DNA of 47,313 nucleotides from an uncultured Oscillospiraceae bacterium (GCA_904396495.1 CAJFOJ010000064.1:1-47313); one strand, 5' to 3'. Numbered from the stretch's first letter, positions 1-9,333 are shown. The notes: generated by a model from the sequence alone, not told the origin. Made by a program: numbers and translations.

Positions 1-3000
1 GTCGCCGCTGGGAACAGTGGGTTCTTCGGGGGTACTGGGTTCATCCGGCTCATCGGGATCGGTGGGATTATACCCTCCGCCACCGCCTCCGCCGGAACCA
101 GAGCCACCGCCAGTGAGTTCTTCATTACCAGAAGCACCATTTCCGCCGATTTGTCCTGTTCCCGCTGCGGGCACATATCCCTCAGCGCTATAGTAAGCGG
201 GCCGAACGAGTTCATCCCCATCAGGGTTGTAATTTACATTCTCAATATAGGGCTTTTCAGTATAATTACCATGGATATACTGATAAATATACTCGTAGAG
301 GTTTCTCACATTGTTGTTTGTAGAGAAGCAGTACCGGTAAATGGACAAAGTATCTTGATACCAGAACTTACAGTATTCCGGTCCTTGCAAACCGAGCTTA
401 GATGTACCGTTTAAGTAATCCAAGAACTGATTATATTTTCCAGGCTCGTTTCTAAGGATGCCGTCGCCACACTCCATCTCGACACTACCACCACAGTATG
501 CTGCCATTCTTGCATGTTTTTCAATAGAAGAAGTAGTCAAATGATAGTTGGTAGTTTTTTCGTTACCTTTTGTATCCAAGTAACTCCCAAAATAGTGGTT
601 AGGCTGTAAGGACATATTTTCAATGCCCCATTTGTCATAGTAGAGCTGCCCATAAGACGCACTGTAAGGAATCCAGAAGGAGTGCAAATCATTTGCCTCA
701 CAGAAAGCGCTCATCACTTGCCGCTGATCGCCATCGTCACCATGTTCGCCGACGAAACAGAAACCAATAAATTTCACGCGCTGATAGTTCTTTTCTTCAA
801 AGCGATCCAGCACTTCCTGCATATACCAATTCAGCACTTTGCCGCGTCCCTCGGAAGTAGACAAATCCACATTTTCGCCGTTTATCTCGCCAAAATCTCT
901 CACTCGATAATTCGCAATCGGAACCATGAGAATCGCTTTGGCATAGAAATCAGGATCGTTTAGTTCCATTGCGGCCGTTTCCGCTGCGGATTCCAAAGCG
1001 TCCATATCGCCGCCATCTGCGAAGGTCTTATCAATAAACCATTCCCAGTCCTTTTTGACCGAAGGAATCGCGCTGGCACTAGTATCATGGAAGTTGGCTC
1101 CATATCTGGACCAAAGAGCCAAGAAGTAGAAGGTGTCAAACATGGTGTCAACCGCCTGGCCCTGACGGTTAATATAAGTCAGGTACGGCCGGAACCAGTC
1201 CGGTTTCCAGTCACCTTTGACCTGTCCAGACTCATCGACTCCGCTCCAACTGGTGTAAACCAAAAGGGCATCATGGGTGTAATCATTGTGTTCGCCCGCC
1301 TTGTTCCAGTTCGGTCCATCCTCCAGGGTGGTAAAGTTTGTCAACTCCTGTGCACCCTCTACAATGCCGTCGTAACCATAGACTTCAATTTCATCGACGA
1401 GTTGCATATTGTATAATTCAATGTCATAGCGGACATATCTTGCAATGTAAGGAGCGTCAGGAACAGGAGTCAAATCTTCGGGAGTGCCCTGGGTATCTTC
1501 AAAACGCCATCCGTAAGAATGGATTCCGGTCATACCAAGGCCCAGATCCCAGTTTTTGTACATGGGCATCCAGTTTTCCCCGTCCATAGAAGCAAATACA
1601 CGAATAGTCCAAGGCTGGGTATACGTAGAGGAAGCGCCTTGTCCCAAAATGTTAATTCTTGTGGATGTAATAGACTTTGGCTCACCCAAGTCCACCGTGA
1701 TCTCTTTTAAAGGCCAAGCCTTTCCATAGTCGCCGGAAATGTGGACATAGCGCTGATAGCCAACCCACGCAGAATCATCGGGGGTATCTGTTCCTGTAAT
1801 ACCATCGGTCAACTGAACGCCGCCAATATCAGGATGGTCATTCGGAACCTCCACTTCGTCCAGGTAATAGGTTTTACCCAAGGCGAGGTTATAGGAACCA
1901 TCCGGGTTTTTGTCTGCAGCGACTGGGCCCGCGTAAGAGCAACGGCCCAACTTACCGATAATTTCAATTTCATCTACAAAGACCACATCGTCACCTTGAG
2001 GAACGTCAAATTCGATGTTGACATGCCGGGCGTAAACGGCTTTGGCGTTGGCGAGAGCAGAATTGAAGGAATCCACTTCACCGTCCCAAACGAGATCCGG
2101 CCCAGTTTCAGCGCCGAAAGCTTTTAGCGTTCCCCAGGTTTCCCCATCAATGGAAACCGAAATTGTCATATTCTGGGGCAAAATTTGATTGTCGTCTGCG
2201 CTCTCCCTACCGCTAAAAATAATCTTGGAAATAGAAGCAGGTGCCTGCAGGTCAAATTTAATAGATACCCGATTGCCACTGCCGAATCCAATCCAGTTGG
2301 TGTCATATCTCGTACCGGTTACCGTGTATTTACCGTCTGTCAAGGCGGTAGAAGCGATATTGGCATTTTGAGACGGATTTCTGGAGAGGGTGTAGCTATA
2401 ATCACGCACCAGATTGTTTTCCCATCCGTTGTCGGGATTTTCATCAGCGTCTTCTCGCTCGTCTTTGACAGCCAATACTTCGACTTCGTCCATAAACATC
2501 CAGGGGTCGCTATAATAAACGCTGACTTTGACATATCTAGCCGAAGCAGAGCCCTCCGCGATATACCGACGGACGCCTGTGCCGTTTCTATCAAAGTAAT
2601 TGTCTCCGGTCTGGGCAAAGAATGTCCAAGAAGACTGATCGTTTGAGGTTTCAATTTTTACAATGCCGTCAGGAGCGTAAATACCCACTGTTGACGAGTT
2701 CAGAAAACCGACTTTAACCTGTTCAAAGCTCTGAGTTTCACCCAGGTCAATGACCATGCTAAAGCAATCTGCACCTACCACATTTTTATCTTCCACATGG
2801 AATCCGACCCACTCTCTGGCCGCATAGTTGGAAGTCGCACGCTTACCGTCGGTCAACTGCTTGTTGCCGATATCCGGGTAACTGGTGTTCGCATTGAAAG
2901 CAAGGGTATAATTCTTCCCATAGGAAATGTTATTGGGATCCATTTCTTCCACTTCTACAGGGGCTTCCGGAATAATGGTGCGGTTTTTGAGTACCCTGAT

Positions 3001-4866
3001 TTCATCAATAAACACCCAGTGTTGAGTTGGAAAGATCACTTTTACATAGCGAGCGTTTGCAGCGGCATCCAATGCATGCTGCAGGTGGTAAATAGAAAGA
3101 TCCTCTGTTGCAGTTGCGATTGTATCGGTAAACAGGTCACTCCACTCAGAACCGTCTCCCGAAATCTGCACTTGAACCGATTCGGGGTAATAGATTCCGG
3201 TCCCTGCATCGTTTAAGAAATTCATCTCAATCTGCTCAAAAGCCATAGAGGATCCCAAATCCACAACGACCTCAGAAGTGCTGCTGTTACCAGCGTACCC
3301 CGTCCACAAGCCGTTAGAGAAATCCAGCACACCAGTCCGGCCGTCGGTCAATTTCGTCAGGTCGCTATCCGGGTAATCGCTGGAGGCAGCGGGATTTGAA
3401 GTATAGCTCTTTTCATAAGCCAAGTTATCGGACTGATCCCCAGGCATGGAGCTCTGAGGGTATTCCAAAACCCTGATTTCGTCTAAGAAAGTCCATGCAG
3501 AATCGCTTGTAATTTCCAATTTTACATAACGCGCAGATTGCATGGTATCTGCCACGTACTGATACTGATAAATCATGTCGCCAGAGGGCCGAGAAATTGC
3601 ATCATCCGTTAACACTTTCCAATCGCTCTGATCCTCAGAAATCGACACCTTAAGGTCTGTTGGACAGTAAATGCCCGACGTGGGGTTGGACAGGAAGTTC
3701 ACAGCAACTTCCATAAATTTCTTCGTATCTCCCAAGTCTATTATGATAGCCAAGGGATTTTCGTCAGGGGCGTCACCACTATTGTAGCCGACCCATGCCT
3801 GATCACGGAAGGACGCTTCACTGGCGAACACTGTGTCCGTCAACATCTTGGTTCCTTCATCGGGATAGTCAGCGCTGGCTCTCCAGGAAGAAGTGTAAGC
3901 AGTCCCTTCTGCCAAGTTATTGGGGTCGGGATTCAAAACAGGCTCATCAGGATCTCCGGGATCTCCTCCGCCGTCAGTTACTTTCAACACACATCGTCTG
4001 CTAGCCGCGACTGCGGTGGCGTCGCCATTGGTGTTGGTAACTTCTACCCTATATTCACCTGCATCTTCCAAAGTAGCCCGGGCAATATTATAGGAATTGC
4101 TGTTTTCGCCAATGGGCTGATCGTCCTTATACCATTGATAGGAAAGCGTTCCGCCATCCGAAACCTGAGCTTCCACCTGGAAGTTTATCATATCCCCCAC
4201 ATAGGCGGACTGACTGGCAGAAAGATTTCTGGTAAACTGGGGGATTTGGCAGGCGTTGGATCCGGCGTCTCCCAATACGCGAAATTCCGAGAAGAAAATC
4301 CACGTGCCGTCCACATATGTAAACTTGAACCTGACAAACCGGGCAGTTACCACTTCTCCAGGAATGGTCATGACCTCTGTTCCCTGTTCTACTGAAGTAG
4401 TTCTTCCCTCTCCACTATAGAACGGTGTCCAGTCTATCCTATCGCTGGAAATTTCAATTTCTTCTGTCGTCGGCAACCCGATGGCAGCTCCACCGTATAC
4501 ATAGTTGACATACTCCACCGTGTCAAAGGTGCGTTCTAGACCCAAGTCTATGGTCACTTCCGCTATCTGGGGAGTACCTGCAAATCCTACCCATTCCGGG
4601 TCAGAAAACTCGGTGGAATCCACGGCCATCTCGCCGTCGGTTAACTCCATATTGCCCGTATCCGGATACAGGATTGTCCCATTTTCCGAATAAGGAGTCG
4701 TCGACGTGTAGGAACTACCTAATGCATAGTTTACTTTGCCGTCGTCGGTCGATAGAAGGTCTCCTCCCTCTAGTGCGCCGACAGGTACGCTGCTCAAAGC
4801 ACAGCTAAGGGCCAATATGCCGCTGAGCAGTGCCGTAAGCTTGCGCCTACCTCTCTTTTTCTTCAT
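1..4866 (-). CDS. Giant secreted multi-discoidin / DUF4855 protein, C-terminus cut by window edge
   Basis: An uninterrupted minus-strand frame runs from ATG 4866 (AGGAGG seven bases upstream) off the left edge, giving 1622 visible residues. A basic start followed by a hydrophobic stretch (residues 1-32) looks like a signal peptide. Six F5/8 type C (discoidin, CBM32-like) units follow, at about 44-200, 313-465, 480-626, 643-798, 815-970 and 990-1165. Most carry the series LTDG, W-x-G-(Y/F), hydrophobic-DLG, ARYV and a closing (D)E(I/V)-x-VL. An Ig-like domain (about 205-295; YQWYKDDQPI, DAGEYRVEV) lies between the first two. Residues about 1178-1530 match the pattern I know for DUF4855 (VYTSW, LTYINRQG, DTFYFLAL, ILMVPIAN). 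A Gly-rich then Pro/Glu/Thr-rich linker starts near 1545, so a wall anchor or further domains may lie outside the window. Role inferred: surface or secreted carbohydrate binding; DUF4855 function is unknown. Confidence 0.85.
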   Translation of the reverse strand, partial: MKKKRGRRKLTALLSGILALSCALSSVPVGALEGGDLLSTDDGKVNYALGSSYTSTTPYSENGTILYPDTGNMELTDGEMAVDSTEFSDPEWVGFAGTPQIAEVTIDLGLERTFDTVEYVNYVYGGAAIGLPTTEEIEISSDRIDWTPFYSGEGRTTSVEQGTEVMTIPGEVVTARFVRFKFTYVDGTWIFFSEFRVLGDAGSNACQIPQFTRNLSASQSAYVGDMINFQVEAQVSDGGTLSYQWYKDDQPIGENSNSYNIARATLEDAGEYRVEVTNTNGDATAVAASRRCVLKVTDGGGDPGDPDEPVLNPDPNNLAEGTAYTSSWRASADYPDEGTKMLTDTVFASEASFRDQAWVGYNSGDAPDENPLAIIIDLGDTKKFMEVAVNFLSNPTSGIYCPTDLKVSISEDQSDWKVLTDDAISRPSGDMIYQYQYVADTMQSARYVKLEITSDSAWTFLDEIRVLEYPQSSMPGDQSDNLAYEKSYTSNPAASSDYPDSDLTKLTDGRTGVLDFSNGLWTGYAGNSSTSEVVVDLGSSMAFEQIEMNFLNDAGTGIYYPESVQVQISGDGSEWSDLFTDTIATATEDLSIYHLQHALDAAANARYVKVIFPTQHWVFIDEIRVLKNRTIIPEAPVEVEEMDPNNISYGKNYTLAFNANTSYPDIGNKQLTDGKRATSNYAAREWVGFHVEDKNVVGADCFSMVIDLGETQSFEQVKVGFLNSSTVGIYAPDGIVKIETSNDQSSWTFFAQTGDNYFDRNGTGVRRYIAEGSASARYVKVSVYYSDPWMFMDEVEVLAVKDEREDADENPDNGWENNLVRDYSYTLSRNPSQNANIASTALTDGKYTVTGTRYDTNWIGFGSGNRVSIKFDLQAPASISKIIFSGRESADDNQILPQNMTISVSIDGETWGTLKAFGAETGPDLVWDGEVDSFNSALANAKAVYARHVNIEFDVPQGDDVVFVDEIEIIGKLGRCSYAGPVAADKNPDGSYNLALGKTYYLDEVEVPNDHPDIGGVQLTDGITGTDTPDDSAWVGYQRYVHISGDYGKAWPLKEITVDLGEPKSITSTRINILGQGASSTYTQPWTIRVFASMDGENWMPMYKNWDLGLGMTGIHSYGWRFEDTQGTPEDLTPVPDAPYIARYVRYDIELYNMQLVDEIEVYGYDGIVEGAQELTNFTTLEDGPNWNKAGEHNDYTHDALLVYTSWSGVDESGQVKGDWKPDWFRPYLTYINRQGQAVDTMFDTFYFLALWSRYGANFHDTSASAIPSVKKDWEWFIDKTFADGGDMDALESAAETAAMELNDPDFYAKAILMVPIANYRVRDFGEINGENVDLSTSEGRGKVLNWYMQEVLDRFEEKNYQRVKFIGFCFVGEHGDDGDQRQVMSAFCEANDLHSFWIPYSASYGQLYYDKWGIENMSLQPNHYFGSYLDTKGNEKTTNYHLTTSSIEKHARMAAYCGGSVEMECGDGILRNEPGKYNQFLDYLNGTSKLGLQGPEYCKFWYQDTLSIYRYCFSTNNNVRNLYEYIYQYIHGNYTEKPYIENVNYNPDGDELVRPAYYSAEGYVPAAGTGQIGGNGASGNEELTGGGSGSGGGGGGGYNPTDPDEPDEPSTPEEPTVPSGD

Positions 4867-5194
4867 CTTTACTCCTCCTAACCATACTCGAACGCCATAT
4901 GGTTACCAATCTCCATAAGCATATAACGTTCTTAACCGGTTCACATCCAACCAACAAAATATTAATTTTGTTTTGATGTTGTTTATATTTTAAATGGTAT
5001 AGAATACTAAGTAAATAGTTTTATTTATACTTTATAGTCTTATTATTGTCATAAAGTTATTATAAACCTATAAATATTAAAATAATGCATTTATTTTAAT
5101 TCATAATTCTAAAAAGTAAAAATAAAACTATATTATTGACAATCGTTTTATCTTTCTTATATGGATCATTAAAATAAAACCTTATATTATAATC
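4867..5194. other. AT-rich intergenic region upstream of the giant surface gene
   Basis: These 328 bases lie between ileS (ending at 5237) and the start of the giant gene. Bases 4960-5190 are extremely AT-rich and contain many TATAAT-like words on both strands, so no single promoter can be chosen with confidence. The transcription start for the giant gene is presumably here. No coding frame with a ribosome binding site was seen. Confidence 0.5.
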
Positions 5195-5228
5195 AAAAAG
5201 TGGTGCGGCCTAAACCGCACCACTTTTT
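5195..5228 (-). terminator. Rho-independent terminator of ileS
   Basis: A perfect 14-bp stem (5195-5208 with 5215-5228) closes a 6-base loop. The stem ends are A and T runs, so it can act on either strand. It starts nine bases after the ileS stop codon. Confidence 0.9.
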
Positions 5229-5236
5229 CTCTTACT

Positions 5237-8200
5237 TTATTTGGAGACCTTAACACCTAACTGAGTGTCTTCCCCATTGATGTTCCAATCCATGGTAAAG
5301 CCATCCATTTGGTCGATGACGATCTCAACCGCCAAAACCTCTTGCTTGATTTTCTCAGCATGAGCGGTGAGAATCTTTGCCACCTTTTCGCTTCCTTTCT
5401 GGTATACCACGATGTGATCCATCACATCGAAGCCCGCTTCCTTCCGCATGGACTGGATTTTGCTGATAATTTCGCGGACAAACCCCTCTTCAATCAACTG
5501 GTCGTTTAATCGTGTGTCCAGTATCACGGTGATCCCCCTATCGGACAACGTGGTGTACCCTTCCACCTGGGCAGTCTCAATAAGCAGATCCTCTTCCGCC
5601 AACTGAATCTCCCCGTCGGGCAGGAAAACGGTCACAGTGCCTTCTGCGTCCAGCTGTTTTTTAGCTTTAATGCCGTCGAGGCTTGCCAAAGCAGAGCGGA
5701 TGTCGTTGATTTTGGCGCCGTACTTCCGTCCCAGAGTTTTGAGCTGGGGCTTAAAAGTATAGGAGACAAAATCATCGGTATGCTCCACAAAGTGAAGTTC
5801 TTTTATGTTTAACTCCTCCCGGATGATATCCCGATACACCTCATCGAGAGGATGATCGGCCTTAACTGACATGCTCTGAAGGGGCTGGCGGTTTTTGCGG
5901 CTGGAAGCGTTTCGCGCCGCCCGTCCTAATGTGACGATCTGGAGCACTTCCTCCATGTCGTCCTCCAGCTTTTTGTCAATAAAAGACTCGTCGGCAACCG
6001 GAAAATCACAGAGATGGACGCTTTCCGGCGCGGAGGGATCGATGCTGCAAACCAGGTTCCGGTAGATGTCTTCACACATAAAGGGAATCATCGGCGCCGC
6101 CACCTTGGAAACCGTCACCAAAGAGGTATACAAGGTAAGGTAGGCGTTAATTTTATCCTGAGTGAGCTCCTGGGACCAGAACCGTTCCCGGTTGCGCCGG
6201 ACATACCAATTGCTCATCTCGTCCACAAAATCCTGCAATGCACGAGCAGCTTCCGGGATACGGTAATTTTCTAAGTTGCTGTCTACTTCTTGGACGAGGG
6301 TGTTGAGTTTGGAGAGCAGCCACTTGTCCATAACATTCAAAGAGGCTTTATCCAGCTCATATTTGGTCGCATCGAAGTTATCGATGTTTGCATACAGCAC
6401 AAAAAAGGCATAGGTATTCCACAAAGTGGACAGGAATTTCCGCTGTCCCTCCTGCACCGCCTTGCCATAAAAACGGTTCGGAAGCCAAGGGGCGGAATTG
6501 GAGTAGAAATACCAGCGGATGGAATCGGCACCGTAAGTAGCCAAAGCGTCGAAGGGATCTACCGCGTTCCCCTTGGATTTACTCATCTTCTGGCCATTTT
6601 CGTCCTGAACATGGCCCAAAACGATAACGTTTTTATAGGGGGCCTTGTTGAAGAGCAAGGTAGAAATCGCCAACAGCGAGTAGAACCATCCTCTGGTCTG
6701 ATCCACCGCCTCCGAAATAAAGTCGGCGGGGAATTGGGACGCAAAGAGCTCTTGGTTTTCAAAGGGGTAGTGGTGCTGGGCAAAGGGCATAGAGCCGGAG
6801 TCAAACCAGCAGTCGATGACCTCGGGCACCCGTTTCATCTGCTTGCCGCACTTCGGGCATTTAATTGTCACTGCATCCACATAGGGACGGTGCAGTTCAA
6901 TGTCGTCGGGGCAATTGTCGGACATTTCCTTCAGTTCTGCAATGCTGCCGATGGCATGGCGGTGTCCACATTCGCACTCCCAGACGTTTAATGGGGTGCC
7001 CCAGTACCGGTTGCGGCTGATGCCCCAGTCCTGGACGTTTTCCAGCCAGTCGCCAAATCGGCCTTTGCCGATGCTCTCGGGGATCCAGTTGATGGTGTTG
7101 TTGTTGCGGATGAGGTCATCTTTGACGGCGGTCATCTTGATAAACCAAGATTCCCGTGCGTAGTAGATCAGCGGTGTGTCACAGCGCCAGCAGAAGGGAT
7201 AGCTGTGCTCGAATTTTGGCGCATCAAAGAGAAGTCCTCTCTTGTCCAGGTCTTTTAACACCTCCGGATCGGCGTCCTTGACAAACAATCCAGCAAAAGG
7301 GGTATCTTCGGTCATGTGTCCGCTTCCGTCTACCAGCTGGACGAAAGGCATATCGTACTTGCGGCCGACTCTCGCGTCGTCTTCACCGAAAGCGGGAGCC
7401 TGGTGGACAACGCCGGTGCCGTCGGTCAGGGTGACGTAGCTGTCGCAGGCCACATAAAACGCCTTTTTGTGCTGCTTCTCTGCGTAGGGAACCGCGCATT
7501 CAAAGAGCGGCTCGTATTCTTTGTACTCCAACGTTTTGCCCGGGAAGGTATCCAGCACCTCATAGGCGGGTGTTCCCGCTTCCTTATCGGCCAACTTGCC
7601 TAAAACGGTGTCTAAAAGCGCCTGGGCCATATAATAGGTATAGCCGTCGGCGGCTTTCACCTTGGCGTAGGTTTCGTCAGGGTTAACACAGAGTGCCACG
7701 TTGGACGGCAGCGTCCAGGGGGTGGTGGTCCAAGCGAGGATGTAAGCGTCCTCATCCTTTACCTTAAAGCGGGCGATGGCGGAGCGCTCTTTGACGTCCT
7801 TATAACCCTGGGCCACCTCGTGGCTCGAAAGCGGGGTACCGCAGCGGGGGCAGTAAGGCACGATTTTAAACCCTTTATATAGAAGGCCCTTGTCCCAAAT
7901 CTGTTTTAGCGCCCACCATTCCGATTCGATAAAATCGTTGTGATAGGTGACGTACGGGTCGTCCATATCCGCCCAAAAACCGACGGTTTCCGAGAAATCC
8001 TCCCACATGCCCTTGTACTTCCAGACGCTTTCTTTACATTTTTCAATAAACGGCTCCAACCCGTAAGCCTCGATCTGGTCTTTGCCGTTGATGTTCAGAA
8101 GCTTTTCCACTTCCAGCTCTACCGGCAGGCCGTGAGTATCCCATCCAGCCTTGCGGGGGACTTTGTAGCCCTTCATAGTGCGGTAACGGGGAATCATATC

Positions 8201-8395
8201 CTTGATTACCCTCGTCAGCACATGGCCGATGTGGGGTTTACCGTTGGCCGTGGGGGGGCCGTCGTAGAACATATAGGTTGGGCAGTCCTTTCTGTCCTCA
8301 ATACTCTTTTCAAAGATATGGTGCTCTTTCCAGAATTCCTCCACCTTTTTTTCCCGTTCCACAAAATTCAAATTTGTAGAAACCTTCTCGTACAT
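5237..8395 (-). CDS. ileS: Isoleucyl-tRNA synthetase, IleS2 (eukaryote-like) type
   Basis: Cytoplasmic class I synthetase that charges tRNA-Ile. The start is ATG 8395 (MYEKVSTNLN), with GGAGG just upstream; the frame stays open further up but lacks a second ribosome binding site. Length is 1052 residues. The ATP-binding PHIGH motif is at 54-58 and KMSKS at 603-607. A CP1 editing domain lies between (the run AWTTTPWTLPSN is diagnostic), followed by the anticodon-binding domain and a long C-terminal domain. Features such as DGPPTANGKPHIGH and WFDSGSMPFAQHHYPF, and the lack of the C-terminal zinc-binding cysteines of the common bacterial IleS1, place it in the IleS2 branch. That branch is known to include enzymes insensitive to mupirocin. 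Controlled by the upstream T-box leader. Confidence 0.97.
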   Translation of the reverse strand: MYEKVSTNLNFVEREKKVEEFWKEHHIFEKSIEDRKDCPTYMFYDGPPTANGKPHIGHVLTRVIKDMIPRYRTMKGYKVPRKAGWDTHGLPVELEVEKLLNINGKDQIEAYGLEPFIEKCKESVWKYKGMWEDFSETVGFWADMDDPYVTYHNDFIESEWWALKQIWDKGLLYKGFKIVPYCPRCGTPLSSHEVAQGYKDVKERSAIARFKVKDEDAYILAWTTTPWTLPSNVALCVNPDETYAKVKAADGYTYYMAQALLDTVLGKLADKEAGTPAYEVLDTFPGKTLEYKEYEPLFECAVPYAEKQHKKAFYVACDSYVTLTDGTGVVHQAPAFGEDDARVGRKYDMPFVQLVDGSGHMTEDTPFAGLFVKDADPEVLKDLDKRGLLFDAPKFEHSYPFCWRCDTPLIYYARESWFIKMTAVKDDLIRNNNTINWIPESIGKGRFGDWLENVQDWGISRNRYWGTPLNVWECECGHRHAIGSIAELKEMSDNCPDDIELHRPYVDAVTIKCPKCGKQMKRVPEVIDCWFDSGSMPFAQHHYPFENQELFASQFPADFISEAVDQTRGWFYSLLAISTLLFNKAPYKNVIVLGHVQDENGQKMSKSKGNAVDPFDALATYGADSIRWYFYSNSAPWLPNRFYGKAVQEGQRKFLSTLWNTYAFFVLYANIDNFDATKYELDKASLNVMDKWLLSKLNTLVQEVDSNLENYRIPEAARALQDFVDEMSNWYVRRNRERFWSQELTQDKINAYLTLYTSLVTVSKVAAPMIPFMCEDIYRNLVCSIDPSAPESVHLCDFPVADESFIDKKLEDDMEEVLQIVTLGRAARNASSRKNRQPLQSMSVKADHPLDEVYRDIIREELNIKELHFVEHTDDFVSYTFKPQLKTLGRKYGAKINDIRSALASLDGIKAKKQLDAEGTVTVFLPDGEIQLAEEDLLIETAQVEGYTTLSDRGITVILDTRLNDQLIEEGFVREIISKIQSMRKEAGFDVMDHIVVYQKGSEKVAKILTAHAEKIKQEVLAVEIVIDQMDGFTMDWNINGEDTQLGVKVSK

Positions 8396-8430
8396 GGTTG
8401 TACCTCCAGTCCAGCGTTTACTTGTGCTTA

Positions 8431-8694
8431 AATGAAAAAATCCCCCGCCCTGTCTCAAACAGGACGAAGGATAAACTTCGCAATACCACCTATTTCAACA
8501 TACCATCATATGCGTCCCCTGTAACGGCGGGAAACCGGCGGCGCTTACTGAGAAAAACCGTTGGGCGCGCGACTCCAGAGGGATTTTCAGCAGATGGCTA
8601 CTCATACAGGGCTTCCACTGTCCCCCGCTCGCTTTGATTTTCTCCAAAAGCCTACTGTCTCTGTCAACGTCTTTACCATTTGTATTCTTAATAG
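8431..8694 (-). ncRNA. T-box leader of ileS
   Basis: On the minus strand a T-box-like core (AGGTGGTATTGCGAAG, 8491-8476) is followed by a GC-rich hairpin and a T run (8470-8434), the expected antiterminator/terminator arrangement upstream of a synthetase gene. The core departs from the usual AGGGTGGTACCGCG: ATTGCG stands where ACCGCG is normal, while the TGGT that pairs with the tRNA ACCA end is kept. A long imperfect stem I fits about 8690-8560. A candidate specifier is ATC at 8584-8582, after GAAA; this matches isoleucine but is not certain. Open frames across this region are shadows. Confidence 0.88.
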
Positions 8695-8696
8695 AA

Positions 8697-8725
8697 AGGG
8701 TATCACGAATCCTAAAAATTGTCAA
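8697..8725 (-). promoter_or_regulatory. Promoter of the ileS T-box transcript
   Basis: Minus-strand TTGACA (8725-8720), a 17-base spacer, then TACCCT (8702-8697). The -35 is perfect and the -10 weak. TGATAC at 8705-8700 is an alternative -10 with a short spacer. Confidence 0.5.
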
Positions 8726-8740
8726 GCCCAAAGTTAATTT

Positions 8741-8962
8741 TCAGCCAAAGTCGTGCCTAGTTCCTCCACCGCTGCCCATTTCTTCGTAGATGGTAATGAT
8801 TCTTTCGATTCTCATAAAACACTCTTCATCATCTAGAGTATCATCCCGAAGGACTTCTCTGATTTTAGCCAAAGCCCTATAACACTCGTTGTCAAAATCC
8901 CTTTGGAGGTCAAAACCTTCCCGTTTTAATAGATAGATTAGTATTTCTTGGTTTAACTGCAT
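8741..8962 (-). CDS. Small acidic protein of unknown function
   Basis: 73 residues from ATG 8962, preceded by AGGAGGGG at good spacing; the longer frame (to 9004) lacks a ribosome binding site and would run through the operators. The protein is charged and mostly predicted helical (LNQEILIYLLKREGFDLQ, then EEMGSGGG near the end). I do not recognise a family. It is transcribed divergently from an XRE-type regulator, and both share a 100-bp control region with two palindromes, so the pair probably forms one regulatory module. The strong ribosome binding site and a good promoter (TTGCAT, 17 bases, TACAAT at 8992-8987) support a real gene. Confidence 0.65.
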   Translation of the reverse strand: MQLNQEILIYLLKREGFDLQRDFDNECYRALAKIREVLRDDTLDDEECFMRIERIITIYEEMGSGGGTRHDFG

Positions 8963-8974
8963 ATTACCCCTCCT

Positions 8975-9030
8975 AAATGCAACAATATTGTAGCATGTTT
9001 CCATTTTAAATGCAACAGTATAGTAGCATG
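8975..9030. promoter_or_regulatory. Two tandem palindromic operators in a divergent promoter region
   Basis: Two near-identical 23-base direct repeats start at 8975 and 9008, 33 bp apart (about three helical turns). Each is itself a near-perfect palindrome: the core TGCAACAATATTGTAGCA reads almost the same on both strands. The left copy contains TACAAT, the minus-strand -10, and the right copy contains the TTGCAT -35 of that promoter. For the plus-strand gene, TATAGT (9019-9024) lies in the right copy. Occupancy should therefore block both promoters. The likely ligand is the XRE protein encoded at 9049. Confidence 0.75.
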
Positions 9031-9048
9031 AACTCAGGTGATGCAGCT

Positions 9049-9264
9049 ATGTTTTTTCAAAGGCTAGAAGATTTAAGAGTAGACGCAGATAAAACCCAGG
9101 AAGATATTGCGGAAGTCTTAAATTGCAGAAGAGAAGTATACCGTAGATATGAAAAAGGAATCTATCCCTTACCTGTTTGGGCGCTCATAACCCTTGCCAA
9201 ATTCTATCATGTTTCTACCGATTATATCCTTGGTTTAACCAACAATCCGAAACCTTATCAATAG
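9049..9264 (+). CDS. XRE-family HTH regulator (small, stand-alone)
   Basis: 71 residues from ATG 9049, with AGGTGA about eight bases upstream; an earlier in-frame ATG at 9010 lies inside the operator and lacks a ribosome binding site. The HTH_3 fold is clear: TQEDIAEVLNCRREVYRRYE forms the helix-turn-helix, followed by P-x-x-ALITLAKFYHVSTDYILG, typical of Cro/CI-like repressors. There is no extra ligand or peptidase domain, so it probably acts as a simple dimeric repressor. Location between two operators and opposite a 73-residue gene suggests autoregulation of the pair. No phage or plasmid genes surround it. Confidence 0.85.
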   Translation: MFFQRLEDLRVDADKTQEDIAEVLNCRREVYRRYEKGIYPLPVWALITLAKFYHVSTDYILGLTNNPKPYQ

Positions 9265-9333
9265 CGGTTTTATGTCCTCAAAACAGAAAAATGCCAATTC
9301 TTTGAACGGAAAATAAAATCTCTGTAAAACGCC

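Noticed and set aside
151-4918. Many plus-strand open frames of 60-150 codons
   Set aside because: They are antisense to one continuous 1622-codon minus-strand frame with signal peptide and repeated discoidin landmarks, and have no ribosome binding sites.
8398-8731. Short open frames on both strands between ileS and the small gene
   Set aside because: They lie in the T-box leader, whose core and terminator explain the sequence.
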